Translations under genes and position numbers: made by a program
Shown here: one piece after another, positions 1 through 11,992 of the stretch
Position numbering within the stretch: the stretch's first letter is position 1
Layout: the number at the start of each line of letters is the position of its first letter
DNA from: Anarhynchus alexandrinus
Taxonomy: Eukaryota; Chordata; Aves; Charadriiformes; Charadriidae
Length of the DNA: 64,000 nucleotides
NCBI GenBank assembly: GCA_008711295.1
Contig: VUYV01000146.1
Span: 372,001 to 436,000 of the forward strand
Direction of reading: 5' to 3'
The notes under the pieces: model-generated
What the model was told of the DNA's origin: nothing
Seen by the model: only the letters and a program-made list of their open reading frames with translations
Database searches by the model: none

Positions 1-1523
1 TCCTCGAGTAACGGAAGCTGAAGCTCTGCACCATTGCACTGCAAGGGAAACTGGACAAGTAAAACACCGTGAGGCAATCTTTGTGCCTGGGTTCACATTT
101 CATAAAATTCGCAGCAAATGCTGTGAGATGTGCCTGTGGAAAGAGGTGTAAGTGATTTGTGCATGAACTGGGGTTGCCTTGGGGCTGTAAAGATGACAAG
201 ATTAAAGTAGGATGATTTATTAGGTTAGAAATCTAACGGTGTGAATGTAATAGCTGGTTGAACTCAGCCTTAATGAAACCATGTTATTTTTTAAATTTTC
301 TCTTTTACCTTAGAAGGAGAACTAGAGTAGGAATTAGGACTGCTGAAAATGAGAAATGTTATATACTGCACTCATTTTGTGCCTGCAAATAACCTTTTAT
401 TCACTATGGCAATATTTTCCATTTTATATAGCGCTGCATTTTTCCATGGAATGGAAATTTATGGAATTTCCCACCTAAGAAGCACCCTAGGATCTACCAT
501 GCTCAGCCCTAAAGCCAGTCTTTCCTACACCTCAGAAGGACAATTAGTTTGTTTTCATGCTAAGGGGATGCTGGCTGGTTCATAATTGCACTGACAAAAG
601 TTCACGTGTGGAGTCAGAAATCCTGGGCTCAGACTGGGCTCGAATAGGCTTTGCTGCTTTCTGTTGCAGGTAGGTTTCTGGTGGTACTGTGTGCTGCTTC
701 ACCGGTCTCTGCAGAGTCAGCTATATAACAAGGGTTTTAAAATGATCCTTGAATATTCCCTCAGGTGGCTACAAGAGTATTGATGACTTAATCCTGTAAG
801 ATTTCATACTTCAGCTCTCTAAGATTTTATACCAAGAGAAATCACAGCAACATTATTATTTCTAAAAAGAAAAATACAGAAGTGTGTTTTTCCATCTCTC
901 TTCTTGTACCTTTCTGCCTGATTTTCCAAGCTGAGTTATTTCTCAGAGACACAACCATGTATGGAGAGAGTCTACATATTCCCTTGCTGGCATTTCCCAA
1001 GCTGCTCAGACAGCCTGTCATGAAAAAATAAATGCATTTTCAGAGTAAAAATTCAGGGCCTCTAGAACATAACTGACAGTGAAGTGTTTAAAAACCCATA
1101 AATTATTTTGGGCTTTATTTAGTCTAGAAGGAATAGACCGTTGTGCACATTTTGCTAATGTTTACATTAAAAATGAAGGCATGATTTGTTTCCTATGCCT
1201 GTGCCAAATTACAAAGACTTTCTGGTACGCTAAAGCTTCTGCCTGATGTGCAAAAAGAAGAATAGCCGTGCGCAACAGGAAGAGATCACGACGTGTATGA
1301 CTTGCAGTCACCAGCAGCCTTGGGATGCTCCTTTTGATAAGAGAAAAACAGCTGGGAATCAGTGAGACATCCATGCTCCCGTCCCTTGTCAAGTTTTCCA
1401 TCCTGGAAACTGGTACGGAAACAAAGTAATTGAATGTTCTGGTTCCTTCAAAGAAAGCCCACGTGTCGTGCCAGTGGAAAGGCTGTCATGTCATAGCTGG
1501 GTATGCAAAATAAAATGGTCTTC

Positions 1524-1554
1524 GAGGTGCTGAACGCTTACAGCTCAGCACCTC
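1524..1554. repeat. perfect inverted repeat (10-bp arms, 11-nt loop)
   Basis: The arm GAGGTGCTGA (1524-1533) is followed after 11 nt by its exact reverse complement TCAGCACCTC (1545-1554). The right arm runs on into CTCTGAAAT. This resembles the outer part of an old palindromic amniote repeat whose central core is CCCATTGAAGTCAATGGG; here that core is missing. I infer a decayed repeat fragment rather than a functional hairpin. Confidence 0.5.
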
Positions 1555-3894
1555 TGAAATCCAGTGCAGTCTGAAAGATGTACGTGCTGCTTAGATGCTT
1601 TGCTGTGATCACGGGAACCCTGCTGAGATCACAGAGCGCATTCACATGTGGCTTAAAAAAATGCAGTTTTAGAAGGCTGGCAAAATATTTGTGTGCTCCT
1701 CTAATCCATGTCTGCTCTTATGTAAAAAAATTATCTTTACCTACAAAAATGTCCTTTTTTTCTCCCCCTTTGGTTCAGGTAATACACGCATAAAGAGTTT
1801 CAGGTCATCAAATCTGACTGACTTAAAATCAATTTGGCTTTTATGTGCAGTCAATATACCACAGTGTGGCCTTTGAGTCACAGGAAGAAGCCATTTTTTT
1901 TAATGATGTATTTTTTAGCGTGTTTGTACATTTCCTATATTGATGGTAAAAAGACAGGAGAAAAAATTTGTGTGGAATTACGCGAGCGGAATATAAAGGA
2001 GGAAATTATTTTAATGACCTGCAGATGCCTTCTAGTTTTTTAAATTTCTGGAGCAGGAAAGGCACGCTCCTAGGAGCACTGAATGGGAAAGATGACCTAC
2101 TTTAGTTTAAAACCACAGACGAGCTGAACCTACTTTTTCAAACCTCACTCCAGGAAGCAATCCCATTAAAATGTGGTCTTAAAGTCTTCATGTATCTTTC
2201 ATACACAATTGCTGTGCTAGGAAGAGGAGAAGAAAACTTTCTGTCCAACACTGGGCAAGGTCTCTCCATGCAGGCAAGTGGCTGCTCCATCCCGGCTGAT
2301 ACTTGAGGTGACAAGGAAAGGCAATGTTGCTTTCCATAGTGTAATGTTTCCAGCTTTTTAATATTTTTTTAAATGTTTTTTTAGTTTCTTGTATCAGTTT
2401 AACCTCTGGAGCAGGAGAGTTTATTACCTTATCTCGCACCGCCCTGAATGCTCTAGCACTCATGATAATACCCATCCTGGATGGCTTGACTCCTTCCATC
2501 TCTTCTCATCTCAGATTCCTTGGGAGCTTTCCATACTGAAACAACTACCTACCTGTCTATTTTCCTACCTACCAGTCAGTGGCTTATTAGCAGATTTAAG
2601 TATTCTAAAACAATGCCTGAAGTAATGTGATTGCAGCACTGTCTGCAGGTTACCTGAAAAGGGGTTAGTGTCATCTCTGGAGGTTGTATGTTTGGAAATT
2701 ACAACAGACTATCGTTTTGAGGTTATTGTCACTGCATGTTGTCGGCAATGGGATTCAGACTTTTGCACAGCAAACGGCATTTACAGCATTTTTTGTCTGA
2801 AGGTGAATCAGATTTCTACTACTGGTGTAGGGACATGGTGCTACTAAAGCAGACCTGCAGAATAAAAAGGTTCGCAGCATTTCCGAAGTAAATTTGTTGG
2901 CATTACTGCAATGGAGAGGGAGAGGCAGTCATAATGAAAACCTTCAAATAGCCAAAGTTTGAACCATCCTGCTGATGGTTCTAATGCTGTGGCAGTTTTG
3001 TCCAGATACATCTGTGAATCAGACTTACTCATTTGAAATCATGTCCTGAAGATACCACCTAGCATACTTGGCTTGTGATTCAATACAACACTTTAAATTA
3101 GTGCATTTACCTATAAATTGTAGCTATTGTTCTACCTCAGAGGTACTATTTGGACCTGCATACTACCTGCTGTAAGCATAAAATGGGAAGTGCTTGCTGA
3201 ATCTTGATAGCTGGAAGCGGTAACATCCACTTGTAAAATTTGTCAGTTCGTCCTCTGAAACAGGTGAAGAAAGCAAATTTAAAAGATGCAAAATAAAATT
3301 GTCAGCATTATTTCCATATTCTCTGTGACAAAAATGTTGCCTGTATACTGTACATTGTATAATATACTGTATATTGTTTAATGTATAATATTGCATATAA
3401 AGCACAATTTGTCCTAACCTTCATGAAGATCAGTTCAAATTCTTGAAAATACTAGTAGTAACGTCAGATATTGCCAGTAAGAGATTTTATAAGGGAAATC
3501 AAGTTCTTATTGTCAGGAAGGATGCTGTAGCAAGTCTGCAGTGTACGCGCCTTCACGCTTGTCACTTCACTGTAGTTCCTTCTGGCAGGGGCAGCTTGCA
3601 AACACTCCTTACAAAGCAGAAGTGGCAGCTCCTCCACGGAAGGATGATCTCCCTGAGCTATGGTTTATTTATGGTTTATGGTATTTTACAAGATTTGCTT
3701 TCAGCTAGGAGGAAAAAGCAGCACAAAAATGATAGCAGGTTCATTACAACTGACACTTAAATGCCTGCAAAGCTATTTCAACACTGTGGCTTCCCAGCCT
3801 TCTCTGGGTTTCCCAAGTTTTCCATTTCCTTCAGCCTAGATAACAGCATAAATCAGTCAGAGTTTGTGTATTGAGTAGTTTGCTGTAGGAAGCA

Positions 3895-4000
3895 CGTGCA
3901 ATGTGTAATTCTGCTCCTGTGTTGGGGTCCCACTCTCCAAAAGTGCTTAAAAGCACCATGCTTATGCAAGTGTACAAAGTCAATGGGAACAACCTGACTG
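3895..4000 (+). repeat. fragment of a palindromic ancient amniote repeat
   Basis: The stretch has AAGTGCTTAAAAGCACCATGC and, about 20 bases later, the core AGTCAATGGGA (3978-3988). Together these match my memory of an old repeat, common in reptile and bird non-coding DNA, with alternating AAGTGCTTAAGCA and AGTCAATGGGA blocks. I do not know its formal family name, and the boundaries are approximate. Confidence 0.4.
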
Positions 4001-4639
4001 ATACCCTTTGTTCTTGAGTATGGCACGCAAATCTTTTTGAAATTTAAAGGTTTATGGTACATTTGACCTTTAAAAATGGCAGTGATTTACTGTTCTACTG
4101 AGGTGGAGTGTCCATGTACCTAGAAACACACTCTGGCTCTTTATTACTGAGCAGTAAAATTGTTTTTAGCTAAGAAAAGGCTTCTTTAGCAGCTTCTCAG
4201 TCTGGTGTTTCTTGCTGGAGATGCTAATTTCCTAGAGAGAGAGCTCCAGGAACATAGCCTTTAAATATTGATGAAAATGAGGAGCTGTACCATTCTCTGA
4301 ACAAAGCCACGCAGAGATGAAATGGCAACATAAAAATACATTAAGCATTTTCTTAGAGCTCCTGGCTGCTCTGCTCTGGTGCTGTGTGGGGTTAGGTTAG
4401 CTGGCTGCCCATAGTCAGCTCTAAATATTAAGCATGCTAACACATTGGTGCTGTGCAAGCCAAACTGAAAGGGCTGCAGGTGGGCTAACACAGGTGACCC
4501 TCCAGCCCCTAATGCCTTCTCCCCTACTGCCAAGGCATTGTGGCAGGAGGAGAGAGGCTGCTCTGGCTCCCAGAGCAGGGGATGAGGGGTCCCTGAACCC
4601 CTCAGACACATGGGACCAGAACCTTCCCTGTGGGTCCTT

Positions 4640-5065
4640 CACAGAATGGCAGGGGTTGGAAGGGACCTTCGCAGGTCATCTAGCCCAATCCCCCTGCCAA
4701 AGCAGCTTCACCTGGAGCAGGTTGCACAAGATCGTGTCCAAGCAGGTTTTGAATGTCTCCAGAGAAGGAGACTCCACAACCTCTCTGGGCAGCCTGTTCC
4801 AGTGCTCTGCCACCCTCAAAGTACAGAAGCTTTTCCTCACGTTGAGATGGAACTTTCTGTGTTCCAGTTTGTGCCCACTGCCACTTGTCCTGTCACCGGA
4901 CTGAAGAGTCTGGCCCCATCCTCTCGACACCTGCCCTCTGCGATTCATAAGCATCGGTGAGATCCCCTCTCAGTCTTCTCTTTCTCCAGGCTACGCGGAC
5001 CCAGGTCCCTCAGACTTTCCTCCTCAGAGAGGTGCTCCATTCCCTTCATCATCCTCCGTCCTCTT
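4640..5065 (-). mobile_element. CR1 LINE, 3' end fragment
   Basis: Read on the minus strand, this is the last part of a CR1 retrotransposon: the end of the reverse-transcriptase ORF followed by the short 3' UTR. The plus strand begins with the reversed CR1 terminus (ACAGAATGGCAGGGGTTGG, then AAGGGACCTTCGCAGGTCAT). Translating the minus strand between 4676 and 4954 gives the typical CR1 C-terminal segment, with the [19 protein letters not shown] motif. It is 5'-truncated, as most CR1 copies are, and is too diverged to be active. It ends roughly 75 bp before the CpG-rich RAMP3 promoter region. Confidence 0.9.
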
Positions 5066-5238
5066 CAAACACCCACCCGCAGCCCCGTGGGCTGGCAGAG
5101 GCGTCCCTCTCGCCGTGGCTTTTGGAGAGCCGGCAGGCACGGCTGCTGCCCTTTGCGTGCGCGCACACGTGCACGCGCGTGCACTCAAGAGGCACGAGCA
5201 GGCACGCACGCTCACCCGCCCATTCACACGAGCGCACG

Positions 5239-5288
5239 TGCACACACACACACACACTCACACACACACTCATTCAAGCACGCACACA
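5239..5288 (+). repeat. CA-rich microsatellite
   Basis: Two interrupted (CA)n tracts, around 5241-5257 and 5259-5269, are followed by ACGCACACACC. The tract lies in the promoter-proximal part of the CpG island, 310-360 bp before the RAMP3 start codon. Such repeats are often length-polymorphic. Confidence 0.85.
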
Positions 5289-5597
5289 CCTCCCGCGCGT
5301 ACGCCGCCGCCCCCCCATCCCCGGTGCGGCCCCCCCGCAGCCCCCCTTTCCCCCCGCCCTCCGCCCGGCCCTGGGAGCACCCCGGGGGCGGGGGAGCCGC
5401 TCCCCTCCGCGCCCGCCCCCGCCGCCGCTGCTGCCGCCGCCGCAGCCCGGGGCTGGACGCCGAGGTATGAAGAGGAGCCTCCCCGGCGGGGGGGCTGAGG
5501 CGGGCCCGGGGCCCTGCGCGGCTGCGGACCGGCCGCCCCATGCGGGCTCCGTCTTCCGCGGCCCCTCGTTGCCGTTGCTGCCGCCGTCCGCGCCGGG

Positions 5598-5649
5598 ATG
5601 GAGGCGCCCGCCTGCCGCCGGCAGCAGCTCCCCGTCCTGCTGCTGTGGG
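5598..5649 (+). CDS. RAMP3: RAMP3 exon 1, coding part (signal peptide start)
   Basis: This exon encodes 17 complete codons, M-E-A-P-A-C-R-R-Q-Q-L-P-V-L-L-L-W, plus the first base (G) of codon 18. The donor is GTAAGT at 5650. The layout of an M-E start, a pair of arginines and a leucine-rich run matches the signal peptide of mammalian RAMP3, which also breaks its coding sequence in this region. The ATG has G at -3 and G at +4, a good initiation context, and is the only start in frame with the later exons. The leucine-rich core is short, so either a Gly-Ala from exon 3 or the ten residues of the candidate microexon must complete the signal peptide. Two out-of-frame ATGs lie upstream at 5467 and 5540. 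Confidence 0.88.
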
Positions 5650-7954
5650 GTAAGTGGCGGGGGGCTGGCCGGGAGGGGAGGGGGGGTGGCGGCTCCCCGG
5701 GTGGCGGCGGGGACCGGCCGAGCATCCTCGCAGCGTGTGCGCGGCCCCCACGGCCAGCGGTTTCTTGCCGGGGTGTGGGGGTGAAGTTCGGGAGAGGTGT
5801 GAGCTCCACTCCCCTCCCTTTGCGAGAGCATCCCTCGGGGAGGGGGATTTTCTCCGGGGGTCCCTTGCGGGGCCAGGCGGGGCCTTGTGGGTGGGTCTAG
5901 CCGCGCCGCCGGGGGCTACGGGGGGCTGCTTTTCTTTCCCCCGGGGCTCTCCGTCCCGAGCAGAGCGGCGGCGTCGCGGCGTTTTTGGGCAGCGCGGGCC
6001 GAGAGCAGCATCCGCGCCGCGCGTCCAGCACAGCATCCCGCCGCCGGCTACCCGCCCGCCGGGGTTGGGGGGGGGGAGGGAAGCCCCGAAACACGGCACA
6101 GGGCGCGCACCCCAACCCCTCCCCGGGAAAAACCATCTCGCCAACTTCTAGCGTTAGTCAGGCTTTCCATCTGGGATCCCAAATCCGATTCTGGGGGAGG
6201 CAGGTTTGGCCGTTGGGGAAGGTTTTCTGCTGCAGGCGAGGGGTTGGTTCCTGTTAGAGCAGTTGAGTTACAAACGGGCAGTTGTAAAAGTGCTGATATC
6301 CTTCAGATCTCTTTCACTTAATATAAGAGTAACTCTACTGCTAGAAAAACTATTTTTTTTTTTTCCTTGCCAGGTAGCTTGTTTTAGGACTCCCAGATTT
6401 AATATGTTGCAGTTGGGTCAAAAGTTGCTGGGAGAAGTCAGTTCTGATCTTCTCTCAACACTAAGCCCAGAGATGTAGTTAATTCCCCACGAGTCACAGG
6501 TAGCGGAGAAGAAATCGGGCCTCATATGTTTAGAAGGTTTATCTGAGGTCTTTGTAACTTTGTTTGCTAACTTTATGCCTCTTCCCCTTACAAAGCTGAT
6601 AAACACAGGGCATCTTTCGATGAAAAGACCCACAAATAAATGTATAGCTGTATTGACAGTGTTCAGTAGCATTGTCTGGACCTGGTCTCTCAAAAGAATG
6701 ACATGTCAAGTGCATAAATTTTCTGATTCTCTGGGTTGAGGACTGCTAAAATCTTACCTTTATTGTTCAGATTTTTTGCTATTTCTCAGCTGAAAAGGAA
6801 TAAAAAATGGCCAGCACCTGTCTTGACATGTGAAAGATTTATGCAGTCTTGAACTTAGGGAACGAGGCTGTAATCTTTTTGTATAGGGAGACATCCTGAT
6901 GTTACTGTGACTTTTACAAAACAAAATTTCTCACTGGAGATTTATTTTCAGAGAATGAGTGGAGTGAGGGACAGTGTCTCTGTAGCTCAGAAAGCTACAG
7001 AAAAACATTTTTCACCAGAGAGAGACAGGTAAATCAATTGTGCTAGACACTTTTGACTGTGGTAGTTGCTTTCTTAATAGAATAACACCAAAAAATTATT
7101 TTAAGGATATCTGTTTACTGATAATGCATTACTTTTGCTTGGAACTGGAAAGGACAGATATAATCAAGAACTAATGAAATTATACTAATTTCCTGGTAGA
7201 AAATCCCTGAAAGTTTTTATGATGTGAAATCGAGGTTTTTAATAAGGAAAGCCTTAAGTGGTAGGAAACTAAAGTTCTTCTTTGAGTAATACAAACACAC
7301 TTTTAATATCAGTTATTTCAGAAGGATTTTTACTTGAATTGAATGTGCTTTCTGCCGTTTTTCCTAATGGCTTATTTTGATTAACCAGAGACCCGTGACC
7401 TCTCTCATTAAGGTAAAACTCTTGCCAGGATTCCTCAGCGTTAGCTCTCACTGCATCCAGTGGAAAGCCTGCCTGGGTGGGGACAGGGACCATATTTCTG
7501 TAACCTCAGACCACTGCTTTCTGCATATCTTTCTGTCTAGGGCTCTTGAAACATTATCACTATGTAGAACCATCTGCTGTGTTGTCCGTCCTTAGTGAGG
7601 ATGGCAAAAAAGGCGCTGTGTTTGCTTGCTGGAAGCTCAGTGATTATAAGAGAAGTTGGATTTTCTATGTGCATGGGGGATGTGTGTATGTATGTGTGTA
7701 TTGGGGGGAAAGAATGTGTGAACTGAGATACCTGGTACACAGGCACGTCATCAGTACTGTTTCCCCTATGAAGTGCTGATAACATCCAGAATGGGGTGAG
7801 ATGCAGAGCTGGAAACGCCAGCTGTCAGGTGAAATCCTCTGTACTTTGCTTAGCAGAGCTGTAGATACTTAGACAGTATCTACTTACTGCAAGATCTAAG
7901 TGCCTCAGAAATAATGATGTATTTGCCATAATACCAGATTCTTTTATTCCACTT

Positions 7955-8100
7955 CTATGTATGGAAGCTGAGGCAAGGAGAAACTTAAGGGCTTGACCAA
8001 GACTTTTAACAGACCAAGCAGGTTTTTTTACACAAGTAGTTGCTGTTTCGGCATCCCTGTCCAAACATTTGCTCCTTCGTCCTTTGTGTAACGCCTGCAT
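7955..8100 (-). repeat. MIR-like (tRNA-derived CORE) SINE fragment
   Basis: The plus strand shows a decayed version of the reverse-complement MIR core: GAAGCTGAGGCAAGGAGAAA, then GGGCTTGACCAAGAC, then AGCAGGTTTTTTTACACA. The order and spacing (GAGGCA...CTTGACCAAG...AGCAGG) match the conserved MIR/CORE-SINE middle region found across amniotes. The element is old, and its ends are approximate. Confidence 0.6.
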
Positions 8101-8287
8101 TTCAGTGGTGGTTTATGTATATGAGTTGAAAGATGCTACCAGAGTAAAGCTAGATATTTTTTTAAATCCTCGCGGAATCTTTCTCAGTATATGTATGTAT
8201 AGCATACAGAGAGAGATGGTTTGATTTTTATCTGGAGCAGTTTTCCTAAGGCAGATTTCAAAGACTGTCTATAGTTGTTCGCGTTTC

Positions 8288-8425
8288 ATAATCCCGTTTC
8301 ACAGCCGTTAGAGAAGCTTAGTATTTTGGCCAGAGGTGAACAACCGGACAGTCGGAAGGCTGGGAACAGAGCTTGGCTCCAGGCTCCCATTCTTACTTTG
8401 TATTTTAAAGACCATATCTCATCCT
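8288..8425 (-). repeat. second MIR-like SINE fragment, same orientation
   Basis: Decayed reverse-complement MIR features occur in order: CCGTTTCACAGCC, then GGCCAGAGGTGAACAACCGG, then GGCTGGGAACAGAGCTTGGC, then TTTTAAAGACCATATCTC. These correspond to the usual gradient of zero-point, central core and tRNA-like end of reptile/bird MIR copies. It lies about 190 bp from another MIR-like copy in the same orientation. Confidence 0.6.
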
Positions 8426-11400
8426 TCAAACAATCATGAAAAATCTATGCATTAAAGGCTGAATTCTGTAAGGTCCTGAGCTCCCTTTGGTGGAACATGG
8501 CGTTCGTAACTCCTGGGGAGTTTGGACTCTAATGAGGAAAAGAACCAAACAGGGAAACAATTTTAGTGGCTTAAAGTTTGAAAACCAAATCAAAGTTTTT
8601 TTCCATTATTTTCTTATGAATATATCATGCTGTTCTGCAGCTGCAAAGGGTGGAACGAAGAAAGGGAAAACCATTGTGGGAGTCCTGCATTTAATAGACC
8701 CAGGCGAGTGTGCGTGTAAAACAAATAAACCTTTGCAAGGCAGAACATCTGATTTTGAGGCAGACCAGAGAGTTTTAACAAAAACATTTCTCTACCGAAA
8801 CAATGCTTCGTTTTCTAAAGACACGATTTTCAACACCAGGCAAAGAGGATGACAGTCAGCAGACCCCCATCAACGTCTACCCTGAAAGCAAAGCGCCCAG
8901 TGTAAATGCAACCTCTGTTCCAACTTGTTGTCGGATCCAGACATCCTTCCCACCGTCCTTCACCCTTTCTGTGTCTCCCGATCCCTTTTGCGGGAAGGTG
9001 TTGTCCTTCCCCTGAGGTCTACACGGACAACAGGAGACAGGTTCATACTACGTGCACTTGACAGGGCGAACCGCAGCATTTTCTGTCCGAGTTCAGTTGT
9101 CTGTGGTGACTGCAAGTGGACTGCAGGTGGTAGCACAGAGCATCAAATGCCGTCTCCAGCTGGCTTGGTCCCAGCAGCCAGGAGAGAATAGCGCTCGGTG
9201 TTTGAACGTAACTCCAGCTTGAAGGTGGGAAGGAAGAAAATGGGCTTTCTGAACCTGATTTACACCAATGAGATCCAATCCTGGAAACCATTTAGCCAGT
9301 AAACTCTTGCTTTTAAATTAGTAAGATTTTTCCTACCTACATAGTAGTTTTTTTAACGCCTTTGAGGTCTGAGGCCTTAGCTTTTAGGTTTGTTTTAGCC
9401 AAACGTGAAACAAAGTGTCAGAGGCTGCAAACTGAAGCTAGAAATATATACTGAGATAGACAGGTACAGGTATATGCAAACCACCAGATTTTAAGGAAAG
9501 GGTCTTGAGCATGACTGGGTCGGCTCAAGGGGAGCTCTGGGAGGTTTTGCCTATTAAATTGTATTTAAACATTGCAGCACCAGTGTTTTTTTGTACGTTT
9601 TTTTGTTTCAGTTTCTCCCACCTCTCTACTGATAACAGAAATTATTCATGGCTTGGATTGGAAGCAAACAAATGGAATTCCGGTTTCTCCTACCAAGGAA
9701 AGAAATACAGTGAGGGGGTCCTTTATAAAACAACATTTGCTACCATCTGTGTCTTTGCTATTGAAATTATTGGTAGAAAGGTATGAAGAAAGCAAACCAT
9801 GTTCTCATTTAGGGCTTATAAAGAGATTAATTTTCGCAAACATAATGAAGCCTGTTTTAATTCACACCTTTTTATTTCAGTGAAAGCTGTTGCATGAACC
9901 ATCTTATTTCAAAATAGAAGTGTAGAAGTGTATTATTTTGTGTTTTATGAAAACAGCCTGTGCTTTTTTCTAAAATAAGAGTCTCTTCACAGCCAGGCTT
10001 GCATTGAGATGAACTGCAAAATAATGTCTTTTTTTTCATTTGTATTTTCATGTGACTGTATATGTAGAACAACCTAAAAAGCTGCCTGAAGAACTTTTGA
10101 GTCGTTTGGGAGGAAGATGTATGGGTATGATGCAAGAAAGGAGAAGGAAAGCAGAATAGGAGAAAGCTGCCTTCTCCACAAGTTTTTAGGCTTGATCTCA
10201 GTTCATATGCTGGCTTCCCTGAAACTAGTCTGAAAAGAGAAGGCAGCTTCGTTCTTCTCTAAAGGCTTTAAAAGAAAGTGTGTTGGTGCTGTTAGAAAAG
10301 GTCTGAAGGCTAGAGAGCATCCCAGCCTTCGTCTTGAGAGCAGCTTGACGGGACCTACCATATTGGCTGGAACAAGGGGCATGTCTGTATTACAGCTGGT
10401 GGCCTTAATTTATCCCCTGGAATACAGAATTTTGTCTGTGTGAAGCCTGATTTATGGTCTTCTGCAGATGGGATGTCACTTGCTCCACCTATGCTCTGAG
10501 CCAGGGAGACTCTGATCTGAAGAGGACAATGTGATAGGCGCTGCTGAGGCCCTAGCACAGCACTGGGCTGACGAAAACACATCTTGTTCGCATCTAACCA
10601 GATTAAACTGAGTAAGGAAAGGACTATGTAGAAGCACCACACCCTGCAATAAAGCATCTGTCTTATTACTTTCACACCCTAATAAATGTGACTAATTTGC
10701 CTATATTTTGGAGAGCATGATCTGGGGAAAAATTCTGCAGGCGGTGTGAGAGGAAATACTGTTATTCACATTGGCCAGTAATGACTGTCTCTTCTTATGG
10801 GAATGCAGAGTTTTGTTTCCAAATGTTGGAAGCGACGGATTTCTTTTGCATCCCTTTGTGTGCAGAGAGATTGATGCTAAAGACTTTAATCTTTGGAAAA
10901 TATTATTGCATTTTTGTTGTCTCAAAATACATAGTTCAGGATTTGACAGGGTGTGCTGTTCTTGCTCTGTGTGGCCCTCCGTCCTTCAGTCGAAAGGAAA
11001 AGAGTTCACAGCCACAGGGTATTTGCGAAGAGACTGGGAGATACTGGGACAGAAATAGCATCTTGTAGAAGTCATTCAAGTGCTCATTGATAGGACACAA
11101 AGTCCAGGTTTCTTCGAAGACTTAAGTTCTTGGACTTTAGCTTTGGTCTGTAGTCCCCTCTCTTGCTCACCCTCTGCGCACAGAATAATATCTTCAAGCC
11201 TGTGAGGAAGATGTCCTCCTGATGTGGTCGTGCAAAGGCCACATGAGTACTTACAGGTAGTCCCATTGTCTGAAGAGGTTTGTCTGTCTCTGGGGTACCC
11301 AGACAAATTCTGCAGCTTTGGAGTGGAGGGGGCCCTTTGCTCGAAGGGTATCTCAGCCTTGGCATCAGACCTTTGCTGCCTCGTAACCACATGGGGCTGT

Positions 11401-11535
11401 GGAAAAGATTTTTCTCTTCGTGTTTGTTCTTGGCAAGTTGCTGCAAATGTTACGCTGTCCTTCAACTCCCCATGGATTCACAAGCTATTCCAGCTTTACT
11501 CCTCAAGGATCTCCCATGTATCGAGAACATAACTT

Positions 11536-11992
11536 AGAATCATAGAACAGTTTAGGTTGGAAGGGACCTTGAAGATCATAGAGTTCCAACCCCGCTACCA
11601 TGGGCAGGGACACCTCCCACTAGACCAGGTTGCTCAAAGCCCCATCCAGCCTGGCCTTAAATACCTCCAGGGATGGAGCCTCCACAACTTCTCTGGGCAA
11701 CCTGTTCCAGTGCCTCACCACCCTCAAAGTGAAAAATTTCTTCCTAGTATCTAATCTAAATCTTCCTTCTTCCAGTTTGAAGCCGTTCCCCCTCATCCTA
11801 TCACTACAGGCTCATGTAAAAAAGTCATTCCCCAGCTCTCCTGTAGGCCCCCTTTAGGTACTGGAAGGCTGCAATGAGGTCTCCTTGGAGCCTTCTCTTC
11901 TCCAGGCTGAACAACCCCAACTGTCTCAGCCTGTCCTCATAGGAGATGTGCTCCAGCCCTCTCATCATCTTCATGGCCCTCCTCTGGACCTG
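11536..11992 (-). mobile_element. CR1 LINE, 3' end fragment
   Basis: The plus strand starts with the reversed CR1 tail (AGAATCATAGAACAGTTTAG) and continues through TTGGAAGGGACCTTGAAGA and CCTCCAGGGATGGAGCC to the end of the recognisable ORF2 segment at GCCCTCCTCTGGACC. It is 5'-truncated and carries several substitutions and stops in the remaining reverse-transcriptase C-terminus. It is very similar in structure to the copy near 19.4 kb, so both probably come from related subfamilies. Confidence 0.93.

Larger units (their letters stand above)
1..4639. other. upstream non-coding region
   Basis: I see no exon, RNA gene or clear transposon that accounts for this stretch. It is AT-rich, and open frames on both strands are short, with no protein-like composition. 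Two small items stand out: a perfect 10-bp inverted repeat at 1524-1554, and the core AGTCAATGGGA at 3978-3988. Both resemble a palindromic ancient amniote repeat (see findings). Distal regulatory elements of RAMP3 could lie here, but nothing in the sequence alone shows it. Confidence 0.6.
5140..6110 (+). promoter_or_regulatory. CpG island covering the RAMP3 promoter and exon 1
   Basis: Base composition changes sharply from the AT-rich surroundings to very high G+C with frequent CpG. The island contains GC-box (Sp1-type) sequences such as GGGGGCGGGGG at 5384-5394 and runs of CCGCCGCCG around 5420-5445. I see no convincing TATA box, so a dispersed CpG-type promoter is likely. The transcription start cannot be fixed from sequence. 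It probably lies between the CA-rich stretch (ends near 5290) and the start codon at 5598. The high G+C also creates long spurious open frames on both strands. Confidence 0.8.

Noticed and set aside
4434..4904. 156-codon plus-strand frame overlapping the first CR1
   Set aside because: It is antisense to the CR1 coding strand over half its length and shows no independent similarity.
5224..6144. Long open frames on both strands in the CpG island (up to 306 codons on the minus strand)
   Set aside because: They are Pro/Arg/Gly/Ala-rich in every frame, as expected from very high G+C with few stop codons. No domain, signal peptide or splice-consistent structure is visible.
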